A DNA stretch of 64,000 bases from Methylobacterium sp. UNC378MF (GTDB lineage Bacteria > Pseudomonadota > Alphaproteobacteria > Rhizobiales > Beijerinckiaceae): positions 62,001-126,000 of the forward strand of contig NZ_FMWU01000016.1 of the NCBI RefSeq assembly GCF_900103195.1, read 5' to 3'. Every line of letters starts with the position of its first letter. Positions within the stretch are counted from its first letter, which is position 1. A model generated the notes under the pieces. It saw nothing but the letters and a program-made list of their open reading frames with translations. It was not told the DNA's origin and searched no databases. This document shows positions 26,480 through 35,817 of this stretch, piece after piece. The position numbers and the translations under genes are program-made.

Positions 26480-26509
26480 CCCGGTTCGGGCGCGCGCGGC
26501 CGAACCGGG
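26480..26509. promoter_or_regulatory. Perfect 10-bp inverted repeat upstream of the aldolase gene
   Basis: CCCGGTTCGG at 26480-26489 is inverted as CCGAACCGGG at 26500-26509 with a 10-base GC spacer. It lies in the 213-base gap between the divergent sixA and class I aldolase genes, about 140 bases before the aldolase start. It could be an operator or a leader hairpin. Confidence 0.45.
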
Positions 26510-26651
26510 CGGCGCCCGCTCCCGCCCGGTTAGCCGAAAGCGCCGCGTGCGGGAACCTCGGCTTTGCCCTCACCGTTCCGACCGCGAGCCGTCCGCGCAC
26601 GGCCCGCGGCCCGATCCGCGGCGCGACGGTCTCTGGCCAGGAGGCTGCCCG

Positions 26652-27575
26652 ATGGACCGATCCGCCCGCGTCACCGAGATCCTGTCGTGGTACGGGGCTG
26701 ACAGCCCCGGGACCCTCACCAACCTCGCCCGGATGCTGGAGCACGGGACGCTCGGCGGCACCGGCAAGATGTTGATCCTGCCGGTCGACCAGGGCTTCGA
26801 GCACGGGCCCGCCCGCAGCTTCGGCCCGAATCCGCCGGCCTATGACCCGCACTACCATTTCGAGCTGGCCCTGGCGGCGGGGTGCAACGCCTACGCGGCG
26901 CCGCTCGGCTTCCTCGAGGCCGGCGCGCGCGACTATGCCGGGCGCATCCCGCTGATCCTCAAGCTCAACGACCACGACCTCCTGGCCGACGAGGAGGATC
27001 CCGAGCAGGCGATCACCGGCTCGGTGGCGGACGCCCTGCGGCTCGGCGCCTGCGCCGTCGGCTTCACGATCTACCCGGGCTCCGCCCACCGCAACGCCAT
27101 GTACGGCCAGATCCGAGAAATCGCCGAGGAGGCCAAGAGCGTCGGCCTCGCCGTGGTGATCTGGTCCTACGCCCGCGGCTCGGCGCTGTCGAAGCAGGGC
27201 GAGACCGCCATCGACGTGATCGGCTACGCGGCCCAGATCGCCGCGCAACTCGGCGCCCACATCATCAAGGTGAAGCTGCCCACTGCCCATATCGAGCAGC
27301 CGGCGGCTAAGAAGGTCTACGAGTCGACCGGCATCCCGATCGGCACGGCGGCCGAGCGCGTCCGCCACGTGGTACAATGCGCCTTCAACGGGCGGCGGAT
27401 CGTGATCTTCTCCGGCGGGGCCCAGGCTGAGGAGGCCACCTTCCTCGACGAGATCCGCGCCATCCAGGCGGGCGGCGGGTTCGGCTCGATCGTGGGCCGC
27501 AACGCCTTCCAGCGCTCGAAGGCGGACGCGCTGTCGCTGCTCGGCAAGATCACCGACATCTACGCGGGCCGATGA
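26652..27575 (+). CDS. Class I fructose-bisphosphate aldolase (DhnA/FbaB type)
   Basis: The 307-residue product is a DeoC/DhnA-type aldolase. It contains MLILPVDQGFEHGP near the N-terminus, CAVGFTIYPGSAHRNAM, GLAVVIWSYARG, the Schiff-base lysine region HIIKVKLPTAHIEQP, and the phosphate-binding end IFSGGAQAEEA plus FGSIVGRNAFQR. It splits fructose 1,6-bisphosphate into glyceraldehyde 3-phosphate and DHAP, or runs in reverse during gluconeogenesis on C1 and C2 substrates. The ATG at 26652 matches the family start. It converges with the epimerase gene, whose stop is only 9 bases away. Confidence 0.93.
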   Translation: MDRSARVTEILSWYGADSPGTLTNLARMLEHGTLGGTGKMLILPVDQGFEHGPARSFGPNPPAYDPHYHFELALAAGCNAYAAPLGFLEAGARDYAGRIPLILKLNDHDLLADEEDPEQAITGSVADALRLGACAVGFTIYPGSAHRNAMYGQIREIAEEAKSVGLAVVIWSYARGSALSKQGETAIDVIGYAAQIAAQLGAHIIKVKLPTAHIEQPAAKKVYESTGIPIGTAAERVRHVVQCAFNGRRIVIFSGGAQAEEATFLDEIRAIQAGGGFGSIVGRNAFQRSKADALSLLGKITDIYAGR

Positions 27576-27584
27576 ACGGGACCG

Positions 27585-28505
27585 TCAACCGCCATCGCGA
27601 GCCAGCCGGGCGAGCCCGTCGCGTGTCGACCCGGCCGGCCGCCAGCCGAGGGCCACGAGCCCCTCGGCGCGGGCGACGAGCCCTTCGGCGACGCGGGCGA
27701 ACTGCGCATCCCGGCCGGTCATCCGGCAGGCCAGCCGGATGAGCCCGGCCGGGACCGGGACGAGGCCCGGGCCGCGGCCGAGACCCTGGCGCAGCGACGT
27801 GATCATCTCGGGCAGGCTGAGCGGGTCCGGGTCGGCCGCGACGAGGGCGCAGTTCAGGGGGGCCGGCGCCGCCAGCACTGCGTGCACGGCGCCCGACAGG
27901 CTCTCCAGCGAGATCAGGGAGCGCCGCGCCGCGAGGCCGCCCAGGGGCAGCGGGTAGGGGCTGCGCGCCAGCCGCAGGAGCGCGGCCATGTTGCCCTTCA
28001 CGCCGGCCCCGTAGACGAGGACCGGCCGCAGCGCGACCCAGTCAAGGCCTGTCTCGGCGAGCGCCCGCTCGGCCTCCAGCTTGGAGCGGCCGTAGGCGTC
28101 GGTGGGCCGGGGCGGATCGCCCTCCCCGATCACGCCCGGCGCGCTCGCCCCCACCTGCGCGCGGATCGACGACAGGAACACGAAGCGGCGCACCTTCGCG
28201 CGCACCGCGGCTTCGGCGAGCCTGCGCGTCGCCTCGGTGTTGAGCGTGCGATAGTCGTCCTCCGGGGCGCCCGACATGGCATGGGCGAGCCCGGCCGAGT
28301 GCACGATCGCGTCGACGCCGCTGAGGGCCGCCGCCATGTTGATCGGGCGGGTCAGGTCGCCGACGACCGCGCTCGCGGCGCCCTCCGGCACGGTCGTGGG
28401 CCGGCGCAGCAGCACGCGGACCCGGTAGCCGCGCGCGGTGAGGTCGGCGAGCAGGTGGCGGCCGATGAAGCCGGTCGCCCCGGTGAGCGCGATGAGTCCG
28501 GTCAC
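27585..28505 (-). CDS. NAD-dependent epimerase/dehydratase (polysaccharide UDP-sugar type)
   Basis: This 306-residue extended short-chain dehydrogenase starts ALTGATGFIGRHLLADL and has VFLSSIRAQVG and the active-site DAYGRSKLEAE (YxxxK). It resembles the WbpV/GalE-like epimerases found beside WecA-type transferases. Its GTG start overlaps the stop of the transferase gene (GTGA), so the two are translationally coupled. Together they may produce and attach the first sugar of an O-antigen or exopolysaccharide, for instance N-acetylquinovosamine or fucosamine phosphate; that sugar is an inference. Confidence 0.85.
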   Translation of the reverse strand: MTGLIALTGATGFIGRHLLADLTARGYRVRVLLRRPTTVPEGAASAVVGDLTRPINMAAALSGVDAIVHSAGLAHAMSGAPEDDYRTLNTEATRRLAEAAVRAKVRRFVFLSSIRAQVGASAPGVIGEGDPPRPTDAYGRSKLEAERALAETGLDWVALRPVLVYGAGVKGNMAALLRLARSPYPLPLGGLAARRSLISLESLSGAVHAVLAAPAPLNCALVAADPDPLSLPEMITSLRQGLGRGPGLVPVPAGLIRLACRMTGRDAQFARVAEGLVARAEGLVALGWRPAGSTRDGLARLARDGG

Positions 28506-29563
28506 GGCTGGGCGGCACCTTCGGCTGGAGCCGGCGCCGGGGCGCGGGCGAAGCGGCGGAGCAGGGCGGCGACCAGGGCGAGCCCGGCCGCCGACGCGGC
28601 GAGCGTGACCGGCCGGGACGGCCAAAGCAAGGTCGCGGCCGCGAGCGAAGCCAGAGCGAGATTGGCCGCGAACACACGGCCCACCACGCCGGGGACGCCG
28701 AGCCCGTTGACGGTGGCCCGCTGGTAATAGTGCCCGCGATGGGCCTCCCAGACCCGCTCGCCCCGCGCCGCGCGGGCGGCGAGGGTCAGGCTGGCATCCG
28801 CGAGGTAGACGAGCGGCAGCAGCAGGGCGGCGGCGAGGCCGCCCGTCAGGGCCAGCTGGCACAGCAGCCACGCGGTGACGAGCCCGATCGGCAGCGAGCC
28901 GACATCCCCGAGGAAGAGTTTTGCGACCGGCCGGTTGAACGGCGCGAAGCCCAGCACCGCGCCCAGGAGGCTCGCCGCCACCAGCGTCGGCAGCGGCGGC
29001 AGGCGCCCGGCGAGGCCGAGCAGCAGGAGCGCCCCCGAAACCGGGACGATCTCCGCAACCGTCATCCAGTCGAGCCCGTCCATGAAGTTCGTCAGGTTGA
29101 CGAACCACAGGGCCGCCAGCAGCGCGAGGCCGCGCTCCAGCCAGAGCGGCAGGGTGGGCAGCAGGCGCCCTTCCAGGTGCCAGACCAGAACGCCTACCAC
29201 GATGGCCTGCACGGCGAGTCGCAGGGCAGCCGGCAGCGGCCGGACATCGTCCACGGCGCCGAGAAGTGCCAGGGCCAGGGCGCCCCCGGCGAGCCAGATC
29301 CAGTCCGGCCGGCCGCCGATCTCCGGCGCCGCGATCAGCAGGCCCGAGATCGTGACCAGCGCCGTCACCACGGCGATTCCGCCCCCCTGCGGGGTCGGCA
29401 CGGTGTGGCTGGAGCGGGCGTTCGGCCGGGCCAGGGCGTAGCGCTGCAGCAGCGGGCGCAGGCGCAGGATCAGTCCGGCCGAGAGCGCGGCCGCGAGGGG
29501 GACCGCGAGGAGGAGGATGGTAGACAGGGCGGACAGGAGGGCGGGCGGGGTGTCGGGCGGCAT
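28502..29563 (-). CDS. WecA/MraY-family undecaprenyl-phosphate sugar-1-phosphate transferase
   Basis: The 353-residue protein has about ten membrane helices. Family landmarks are the cytoplasmic RPNARSSHTVPTPQGGGIAVV, the Asp-rich LLGAVDDVRPL, the catalytic loop FVNLTNFMDGLDWM, the KLFLGDVGSLPIGL loop and the HRGHYYQRATVNG motif. These enzymes transfer a sugar 1-phosphate from UDP-sugar to undecaprenyl phosphate in the inner membrane and so start O-antigen or capsule building. Size and motifs match WbpL/WbcO-type enzymes more than MraY. It is coupled to the downstream epimerase by a 4-base overlap. Confidence 0.9.
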   Translation of the reverse strand: MPPDTPPALLSALSTILLLAVPLAAALSAGLILRLRPLLQRYALARPNARSSHTVPTPQGGGIAVVTALVTISGLLIAAPEIGGRPDWIWLAGGALALALLGAVDDVRPLPAALRLAVQAIVVGVLVWHLEGRLLPTLPLWLERGLALLAALWFVNLTNFMDGLDWMTVAEIVPVSGALLLLGLAGRLPPLPTLVAASLLGAVLGFAPFNRPVAKLFLGDVGSLPIGLVTAWLLCQLALTGGLAAALLLPLVYLADASLTLAARAARGERVWEAHRGHYYQRATVNGLGVPGVVGRVFAANLALASLAAATLLWPSRPVTLAASAAGLALVAALLRRFARAPAPAPAEGAAQP

Positions 29564-29607
29564 AGCGCCGTCCTACGCGATCCGCCGCCCGTCCGTCAGG
29601 GGGCGCG

Positions 29608-31293
29608 CTACGCCGCCCGAACCGTCGCGAGGAAGCGCGCGACCTCGGCCCCGAGATGCTCGGACTGGCGCGACATCTCGCTCGCGGCCCCGAGCACCTG
29701 GGCCGCGGCCGCACCCGTCTCCTCGGCCGACTGGGCGAGGCTCGCGATGGTTCCGGTCACCGCACCGGTGCCGGCCGCCGCCTCGGCGACGTTGCGGACG
29801 ATCTCCTGGGTCGCCGCGCCCTGCTGCTCCACGGCCGCCGCGATGTTCGAGGCGACGTCGTCGATTTCGCGGATGCGCCGACCGATCCCGTCGATCGCCG
29901 ACGCGGCCTGCCCGGTGGAGGACTGGATCCGGCCGATCTGACCAGTGATCTCCTCGGTGGCCCGGGCGGTCTGCTCGGCGAGCGCCTTCACCTCGGACGC
30001 CACCACCGCGAAGCCGCGTCCCGCGGTGCCGGCCCGGGCGGCCTCGATCGTGGCGTTGAGGGCCAGCAGATTGGTCTGAGCGGCGATCCCGGAGATCAGC
30101 GCCACCACGTCGCCGACCTTCGCGGCTGCGGCGCTCAGATCCTGCACCAGCGCCACCGTGTTGGTCGCCTCCGCGACCGCCACCCGCGCGAGCTCCGCCG
30201 AGCCGCTGACCTGCCGGCCGATCTCCTGCACGGACGAGCCCAGCTCCTCGGCGGCCGCCGCGACGGTGTTGACGTTGGCGGCAGCCTCGCCGGCGGCGAC
30301 CGCGACGGTGCCGGACTGCCCGGCTGCATCCGCCGCACTGCCGGTCAGGGACCGGGCGGTGGCCTCAAGCTCGGTGGCCGCCGACGACACGCCGCCGACG
30401 ATGCCGCCCACCGCCTGCTCGAAGGCGTCGGCCATGGCATGGGTCGCGACCCGGCGCTGCGTCTCGGCATCGGTGCGGGCCAGCGCCGTCTCCGCCTCGA
30501 GGGCGCGCGAACGGACGAGGTTGTCGCGGAAAACCACGACGGAGCCCGCGAGGTCGCCGATCTCGTCGCGGCGCTCCTGCCCCGGGATCGCCACCTCCGC
30601 GTCGCCCGCGGCGAGGCGCTGCGTCACGGCGGCGATCTTCCGGAGGGGCCCGCTGACGCCGCGGGTCACCAGCACGAAGGCTCCGATCGCGATCAGGAGG
30701 GCGAGGCCGGCGAGCGCCAGCACGTTCCGCTTGGCGGCGTCGTAGGTCTGCGCGATCAGCGTGCCGCTCGCCTGCGATCCGTCGCTGTTCAGGGCGACGA
30801 GTTTCTCCCAATCGGCCATGATGGCGCCGATGCTCGCCGACATGGTCGTGTTGTAGATCCGCTGCCCGCCGGCGACGTCGCCCGCCTCGGCCTTGGCCAC
30901 TGCCTCCCGCTGCTGCTCGGCGTAGGTGGCCACGTGCTGGCGGAAGGCCGCGTAGGCCTCGCGCTCGGATTGGGTCAGCGGCAGGGCCTCGTACCGGGCG
31001 TACTGGGCCGCGAGCAGCGCGTCGCGCTTGGCGATCTGATCCGCGACCTCCGCGCGCAATTCGGGCGTGTCGGCGGTGATCAATCGAACGGCGTTGACCC
31101 GCTGGCGCATGAAGTTGATGCCGATCCGGCCGAGCGCGTCGGTGGCCGGGATGCGCGTGTCGCGCAACTGCGCGGCGGCGGATTCGATGCGGCCCAGTTC
31201 GGCCAGCGAGAGGCCGCTCGTCGCGGCGATCAGTACCACCAGGGCTGCGAGACACAGGCCGAGCTTGGCCGCGATGGAAATACCGGCGCGCAT
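29608..31293 (-). CDS. Methyl-accepting chemotaxis protein
   Basis: The 561-residue receptor has an N-terminal helix ([20 protein letters not shown]), a periplasmic four-helix region to about residue 190, a second helix ([21 protein letters not shown]), a HAMP domain (about 214-266), and a cytoplasmic signalling domain. The hairpin tip reads [24 protein letters not shown], the conserved CheA/CheW contact, followed by [18 protein letters not shown]. No C-terminal CheR pentapeptide is seen. The ATG at 31293 directly precedes the first membrane helix. No other chemotaxis genes are nearby, and the ligand is unknown. Confidence 0.93.
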   Translation of the reverse strand: MRAGISIAAKLGLCLAALVVLIAATSGLSLAELGRIESAAAQLRDTRIPATDALGRIGINFMRQRVNAVRLITADTPELRAEVADQIAKRDALLAAQYARYEALPLTQSEREAYAAFRQHVATYAEQQREAVAKAEAGDVAGGQRIYNTTMSASIGAIMADWEKLVALNSDGSQASGTLIAQTYDAAKRNVLALAGLALLIAIGAFVLVTRGVSGPLRKIAAVTQRLAAGDAEVAIPGQERRDEIGDLAGSVVVFRDNLVRSRALEAETALARTDAETQRRVATHAMADAFEQAVGGIVGGVSSAATELEATARSLTGSAADAAGQSGTVAVAAGEAAANVNTVAAAAEELGSSVQEIGRQVSGSAELARVAVAEATNTVALVQDLSAAAAKVGDVVALISGIAAQTNLLALNATIEAARAGTAGRGFAVVASEVKALAEQTARATEEITGQIGRIQSSTGQAASAIDGIGRRIREIDDVASNIAAAVEQQGAATQEIVRNVAEAAAGTGAVTGTIASLAQSAEETGAAAAQVLGAASEMSRQSEHLGAEVARFLATVRAA

Positions 31294-31405
31294 AGGAATT
31301 GGTCCCCGATCCCGTGTCTGGGATCGGGGCCAATGCATGTACGAGAAACGTTAAGGTTGTTTGGATCCCGCCCGGATTACCCGACGTCCGGGCAGGATCG
31401 GTCCG

Positions 31406-33448
31406 CTAGTAGACCTGAGCCTCCGCGCGCGGCTGGTTCGACGGGCCGTCCCGGCGCTCCAGACCCTTCTCGACGACCTTGGCGAGCCCGACCATGATCT
31501 GGTCGATGGCGTAGTCCTTCGGCGTGTAGACGGCGCGCACGCCCATGTTCTTGAGGACCAGCTCGTCCTCGGGCGAGATGATGCCGCCGACCACCACCGG
31601 AATATGGTCGAGCCCCGCCTCCCGCATCTTGGCGCGGACCTCCCGCACCAGCGGCACGTGGGAGCCGGACAGGATCGACAGGCCGACCACGTGGGCGCCG
31701 GTCTCCTTGGCCTTCGCGACGATCTCGGCCGGCGTCTGGCGGATGCCGTCGTAGGTGACGTCGAAGCCGACATCCCGGGCGCGGAGCGCGATCTGCTCGG
31801 CGCCGTTGGAATGGCCGTCGAGTCCGGGCTTGCCGACCACGAGCTTCGGCGTCTCGCCCAGCCGCTCGCCGAGATCGGCGATCAGCAGCTTGGCCTCCTC
31901 GGCGGCCCCGGCCGAGACCGTCTCCAGGGTCACGCCGGTGGGCGCGCGATACTCGCCGAAGACCGCGCGCAGGCGCTCGCCCCACTCGCCGGTGGTGACG
32001 CCGGCCTTCGCGGCTTCGATCGAGGGCGGCATGATGTTGGCGCCGGAGCGCGCCGCCTGCTCCAGGGCGTCGAGGGCCTGGCCCACGGCGTTCTCGTCGC
32101 GGCGGCCGCGCCACTCCCGGATCCGGCTCTGCGCCTCCATCTCGACGGTCTCGGAGACGGAGAAGATCGCCCCCTCCCCGGCGGTGAGCGGCGACGGCTC
32201 GCCCTGCTGCCACTTGTTCACGCCGACGACGATCTGGTCTCCGGCCTCGATCGCCGAGATCCGGCGGGCATTCGATTCGACCAGCGCGCGCTTGAGCGCC
32301 CCGGTCTCCACCGCCGCGACCGCACCGCCGATGCCGCCGATCCGCTCCAGCTCGGCCCGGGTCTCGACCTTCAGCGCCTCGACCTTGGCCTCGATCACGT
32401 GACTGCCGTCGAAGATGTCGTCGTATTCCAGGAGATCGGTCTCGAAGGCCAGGATCTGCTGCATCCGCATGGACCATTGCTGGTCCCAGGGCCGCGGCAG
32501 GCCGAGCGCCTCGTTCCAGGCCGGCAGCTGCACCGCCCGGGCGCGGGCGCGCTTCGAGAGCGTCACCGCCAGCATCTCGATCAGGATGCGGTGGACGTTG
32601 TTCTCGGGCTGCTGCTCGGTGAGCCCAAGGGAGTTCACCTGCACGCCGTAGCGGAAGATGCGCTTCTTCGGGTCGTCGATGCCGTAGCGCTCCCGGGCGA
32701 TCTCGTCCCAGAGTTCGGCGAACGCCCGCATCTTGCAGATCTCGGTGATGAACCGCAAACCCGCATTCACGAAGAACGAAATCCGGCCGAACACGTCAGA
32801 AAAACTCTCCGCGTCGAATTCCGGGTCGTCGCGCACCGTGTCGAGAACCGCGATGGCGATGGCGAGGGCGTAGGACAATTCCTGGACCGGCGTCGCCCCC
32901 GCTTCCTGCAGGTGGTAGGAGCAGACGTTCATCGGGTTCCACTTCGGCACGTTCTTGGTCGTGAACAGGATCACGTCCTTGGTGAGCCGGAGGGACGGCG
33001 CGGGCGGGAACACGTAGGTGCCGCGCGACAGGTATTCCTTGATGATGTCGTTCTGGGTCGTGCCCTGGAGGGCGGCGATCGGCGCGCCCTGCTCCTCGGC
33101 CACCGCGAGATAGAGCGCCAGCAGCCACGGGGCCGTGGCGTTGATGGTCATCGAGGTGTTCATCTGGGCGAGCGGGATGTCCTGGAACAGGGTCCGCATG
33201 TCGCCGAGATGCGCGATCGAGACGCCGACCTTGCCGACCTCGCCGCGGGAGAGTTCGTGGTCGGGGTCGTAGCCAGTCTGGGTCGGGAGGTCGAAGGCCA
33301 CCGACAGGCCGGTCTGGCCCTTGGCGAGGTTGCCCCGATAGAGCTTGTTGGATTCCGCCGCGGTCGAGTGCCCCGCATAGGTGCGGATGATCCAGGGCTT
33401 GTCGCGGCTAGACTTGTCGCTCTTGGTCTCGGCGACGCTCGCGCCCAT
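31406..33448 (-). CDS. ecm: Ethylmalonyl-CoA mutase (Ecm/MeaA)
   Basis: The 680-residue protein is a B12-dependent acyl-CoA mutase with an N-terminal TIM barrel (KPWIIRTYAGHSTAAESN, FDLPTQTGYDPDHELSRG, YHLQEAGATPVQEL) and a C-terminal B12 domain carrying the cobalt-ligand motif GLDGHSNGAEQI and a GLSILSGSHVPLV segment. The short N-terminus and the TAAESNKLYRGNLAKGQTG stretch fit Ecm rather than methylmalonyl-CoA mutase. It converts ethylmalonyl-CoA to methylsuccinyl-CoA in the ethylmalonyl-CoA pathway. ATG 33448 has a GGAGG site. The divergent neighbour encodes Ccr, the pathway's preceding carboxylation step. No cobalamin riboswitch was recognised upstream. Confidence 0.94.
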   Translation of the reverse strand: MGASVAETKSDKSSRDKPWIIRTYAGHSTAAESNKLYRGNLAKGQTGLSVAFDLPTQTGYDPDHELSRGEVGKVGVSIAHLGDMRTLFQDIPLAQMNTSMTINATAPWLLALYLAVAEEQGAPIAALQGTTQNDIIKEYLSRGTYVFPPAPSLRLTKDVILFTTKNVPKWNPMNVCSYHLQEAGATPVQELSYALAIAIAVLDTVRDDPEFDAESFSDVFGRISFFVNAGLRFITEICKMRAFAELWDEIARERYGIDDPKKRIFRYGVQVNSLGLTEQQPENNVHRILIEMLAVTLSKRARARAVQLPAWNEALGLPRPWDQQWSMRMQQILAFETDLLEYDDIFDGSHVIEAKVEALKVETRAELERIGGIGGAVAAVETGALKRALVESNARRISAIEAGDQIVVGVNKWQQGEPSPLTAGEGAIFSVSETVEMEAQSRIREWRGRRDENAVGQALDALEQAARSGANIMPPSIEAAKAGVTTGEWGERLRAVFGEYRAPTGVTLETVSAGAAEEAKLLIADLGERLGETPKLVVGKPGLDGHSNGAEQIALRARDVGFDVTYDGIRQTPAEIVAKAKETGAHVVGLSILSGSHVPLVREVRAKMREAGLDHIPVVVGGIISPEDELVLKNMGVRAVYTPKDYAIDQIMVGLAKVVEKGLERRDGPSNQPRAEAQVY

Positions 33449-33660
33449 TCCTCGCCTCCGTGTCATCTTTGTATCCGCGCAGGGCGCGGCCTTGCGGCCA
33501 CCGTAGCGAAGGCTTGGGCACGCGTCATCCGGGACGGAAGTGCAAGAGGCCTTTCCTGGGCGCCCCTGGCCCATGAAAAAACTTGCCCGGCGGAACAGCG
33601 CGATTTGAGGGCGTCGCCGGCCGAGGCACCCGCCGAGCCCCGCTCGGCGCCGGCGGAGAG

Positions 33661-33678
33661 GGTCCGCGGACCGGTCCG
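33661..33678. promoter_or_regulatory. Two overlapping 12-bp palindromes in the ecm-ccr gap
   Basis: GGTCCGCGGACC (33661-33672) and CGGACCGGTCCG (33667-33678) are both perfect palindromes sharing six bases. They lie about 380 bases before the ccr start and 210 before the ecm start. A TetR-family regulator, CcrR, acts on a palindrome upstream of ccr in Methylorubrum extorquens; equivalence of this site is an inference. Confidence 0.45.
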
Positions 33679-33980
33679 GAACAGCATCCTCAGAGCTGGT
33701 ATAAAGTCTACCCAATCTGTTCTTCGCGGGAACGGCCGCTGGTCTGGCGCGAGACAGCACGCCGGAACAACGACTTAGAGCTGACCAGGCTTGCCGCGCG
33801 CGCTTGAGCAGCTCAGGCCTGTGGCCGCGCTTCCGCGGAAGGTCTCGGGACCGGCGCCGGCAAGGCCACTGCCGAATAATACTTGGTCACCCGGAAAGCC
33901 GATTTTGAATACGTGGCTGCCTGCCCTGTGCCGGCGCTTTTTTCATGCCGGAAACCATCGGGATTCGACTTTCGGCCCAC

Positions 33981-34010
33981 TTGGACGCCTCCGTCATCAC
34001 CGCTATAGCG
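33981..34010 (+). promoter_or_regulatory. Candidate ccr promoter with CGCTATAGCG palindrome
   Basis: TTGGAC (33981-33986) and TATAGC (34004-34009) are spaced by 17 bases, a plausible housekeeping promoter about 50 bases before the ccr ATG. The -10 lies in the perfect palindrome CGCTATAGCG (34001-34010), which may be chance or an operator. Confidence 0.4.
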
Positions 34011-34060
34011 CGATGGAGAACCGCGGCCGTGAGAAACACGCGGGACGAGAGGAGAGCGAG

Positions 34061-35347
34061 ATGGCGGCGAGCGCTGCGATCAGTCCGACGGGCGGGGAGG
34101 TCAAGGACCTCTACGAGATGGGTGAAATCCCGCCGCTGGGTCATGTGCCGGCCAAGATGTATGCCTGGGCGATCCGGCGCGAGCGTCACGGGCCCCCGGA
34201 ACAATCCCACCAGCTCGAAGTGCTGCCGGTCTGGGAGATCGGCGACGACGAGGTGCTGGTCTACGTCATGGCGGCGGGCGTGAACTACAACGGCGTCTGG
34301 GCCGGTCTCGGCGAGCCGATCTCGCCCTTCGACGTGCACAAGGGCGAGTACCACATCGCCGGCTCCGACGCCTCCGGCATCGTCTGGAAGGTCGGCGCCA
34401 AGGTGAAGCGCTGGAAGGTCGGCGACGAGGTCATCGTCCACTGCAACCAGGATGACGGCGACGACGAGGAGTGCAACGGGGGCGACCCGATGTTCTCGCC
34501 GACCCAGCGGATCTGGGGCTACGAGACTGGCGACGGCTCCTTCGCGCAGTTCTGCCGGGTGCAGTCGCGCCAGCTGATGCACCGGCCGAAGCACCTCACC
34601 TGGGAGGAGGCGGCCTGCTACACGCTGACACTGGCCACCGCCTACCGGATGCTGTTCGGCCACGCGCCGCACACGGTCCGTCCGGGCCAGAACGTGCTGA
34701 TCTGGGGCGCCTCGGGCGGTCTCGGCGTGTTCGGCGTGCAGCTCTGCGCGGCGTCGGGCGCCAACGCCATCGCGGTGATCTCGGACGAGTCGAAGCGCGA
34801 TTACGTGATGAGCCTCGGCGCCAAGGGCGTCATCAACCGCAAGGACTTCGATTGCTGGGGCCAGCTCCCGAAGGTGAACTCGCCTGAGTTCCACGCCTGG
34901 ACCAAGGAAGCGCGGAAGTTCGGCAAGGCAATCTGGGACATCACCGGAAAGCAGGATGTCGACATCGTGTTCGAGCATCCGGGCGAGGCGACCTTCCCGG
35001 TCTCGGCCCTCGTGGTGAAGCGCGGCGGCATGGTGGTGTTCTGCGCGGGCACGACCGGCTTCAACATCACCTTCGACGCCCGCTACGTCTGGATGCGGCA
35101 GAAGCGCATCCAGGGCTCGCACTTCGCCCATCTTAAGCAGGCCTCGGCGGCGAACCAGTTCGTGCTGGATCAGCGGATCGACCCGTGCATGAGCGAGGTC
35201 TTCCCCTGGGACAAGATCCCCCAGGCCCACACCAAGATGTGGAAGAACCAGCACCCGCCGGGCAACATGGCCTGCCTCGTCAATTCCCCACGTGCCGGCC
35301 TGCGCACGGTCGAGGACGTGATCGAGGCCGGTCCGCTGAAGCGGTAA
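34061..35347 (+). CDS. ccr: Crotonyl-CoA carboxylase/reductase (Ccr)
   Basis: The 428-residue product is an MDR-family enzyme with the Ccr-specific extended middle: AGSDASGIVWKVGAKVKRWK, EVIVHCNQDDGDDEECNGG, IWGYETGDGSFAQFC, the Rossmann motif LIWGASGGLGVFGVQLC, and the CoA/CO2 pocket region VFEHPGEATFPVSALV. It reductively carboxylates crotonyl-CoA with NADPH and CO2 to ethylmalonyl-CoA, the defining reaction of the pathway used to assimilate C2 units and to regenerate glyoxylate in serine-cycle methylotrophs. A GAGGAGAGCGAG site precedes ATG 34061. Ecm, two steps on, is divergent. Confidence 0.96.
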   Translation: MAASAAISPTGGEVKDLYEMGEIPPLGHVPAKMYAWAIRRERHGPPEQSHQLEVLPVWEIGDDEVLVYVMAAGVNYNGVWAGLGEPISPFDVHKGEYHIAGSDASGIVWKVGAKVKRWKVGDEVIVHCNQDDGDDEECNGGDPMFSPTQRIWGYETGDGSFAQFCRVQSRQLMHRPKHLTWEEAACYTLTLATAYRMLFGHAPHTVRPGQNVLIWGASGGLGVFGVQLCAASGANAIAVISDESKRDYVMSLGAKGVINRKDFDCWGQLPKVNSPEFHAWTKEARKFGKAIWDITGKQDVDIVFEHPGEATFPVSALVVKRGGMVVFCAGTTGFNITFDARYVWMRQKRIQGSHFAHLKQASAANQFVLDQRIDPCMSEVFPWDKIPQAHTKMWKNQHPPGNMACLVNSPRAGLRTVEDVIEAGPLKR

Positions 35348-35511
35348 GGCCGACGCGCCGGGCCGGCTCTGCGCACTCGCGCGGGACCGGCCCGATCGGC
35401 TAAGCTCGGGGCGTCCCGCGCCGAATCGGCGACCGGTTCGGTGTGCCGGGACGCGCGGATGACGGGCCTGCGAGATCCTGACAGGACCCGGCCCCGATCC
35501 TCATCGGGGGC

Positions 35512-35817
35512 ATGGATTTGAACGGCGACGACGAGGCTTACGTCTACGACGAGGCGACGGGCGAATGGATCCCGCCCGGACGCGCGGCCGCGCCCCCTGA
35601 GAAAGCTGCGGTCCGTGACGCGGCCGGCAATGTCCTGGCCGACGGCGATTCGGTCACGCTGATCAAGGACCTGAAGGTCAAGGGCGCGAACCAGACCCTG
35701 AAGCAGGGCACGGTCATCCGGTCGATCCGGCTCACGGACGACCCGGAGGAGATCGACTGCCGCCACGACACCATCAAGGGTCTCGTCCTGCGCACCGAAT
35801 TCGTGCGCAAGCGCTGA
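35512..35817 (+). CDS. PhnA/YjdM-domain protein lacking the zinc ribbon
   Basis: The 101-residue protein has the PhnA C-terminal SH3-like domain (NVLADGDSVTLIKDLKVKG, LKQGTVIRSIRL, IDCRHDTIKGLVLRTEFVRK). Typical members carry an N-terminal Cys4 zinc ribbon, but here the first 35 residues have no CxxC pair and instead read DEAYVYDEATGEWIPPG. The family name comes from a historical link to alkylphosphonate use that is not a proven function. It is single and unlinked to phn genes. The ATG at 35512 has only a weak upstream GGGGG site. Confidence 0.75.
   Translation: MDLNGDDEAYVYDEATGEWIPPGRAAAPPEKAAVRDAAGNVLADGDSVTLIKDLKVKGANQTLKQGTVIRSIRLTDDPEEIDCRHDTIKGLVLRTEFVRKR

Larger units (their letters stand above)
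33449..34060. other. 612-base divergent control region between ecm and ccr
   Basis: No convincing coding sequence is present here. It holds overlapping GC palindromes (33661-33678) near the ecm side and a promoter-like pair before ccr (33981-34010). Its length is unusual for this gene-dense window and suggests regulated expression of both genes. Confidence 0.7.

Noticed and set aside
33449..33660. Cobalamin riboswitch ahead of the B12-dependent ecm gene
   Set aside because: No B12-box sequence (GCCACTG) or matching folding pattern is seen in the upstream region.
33449..33760. N-terminal extension of Ecm to 33760
   Set aside because: The extra 104 residues have no similarity to mutases, and GGAGG precedes ATG 33448.
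31361..33778. 805-residue open frame on the plus strand opposite ecm
   Set aside because: Antisense shadow of a gene with complete mutase and B12 motifs; its composition (Leu/Gly/Arg/Asp-rich) has no recognisable fold.
35359..35394. Terminator after ccr (CGGGCCGG paired with CCGGCCCG)
   Set aside because: The loop is 20 bases long and no T-run follows.
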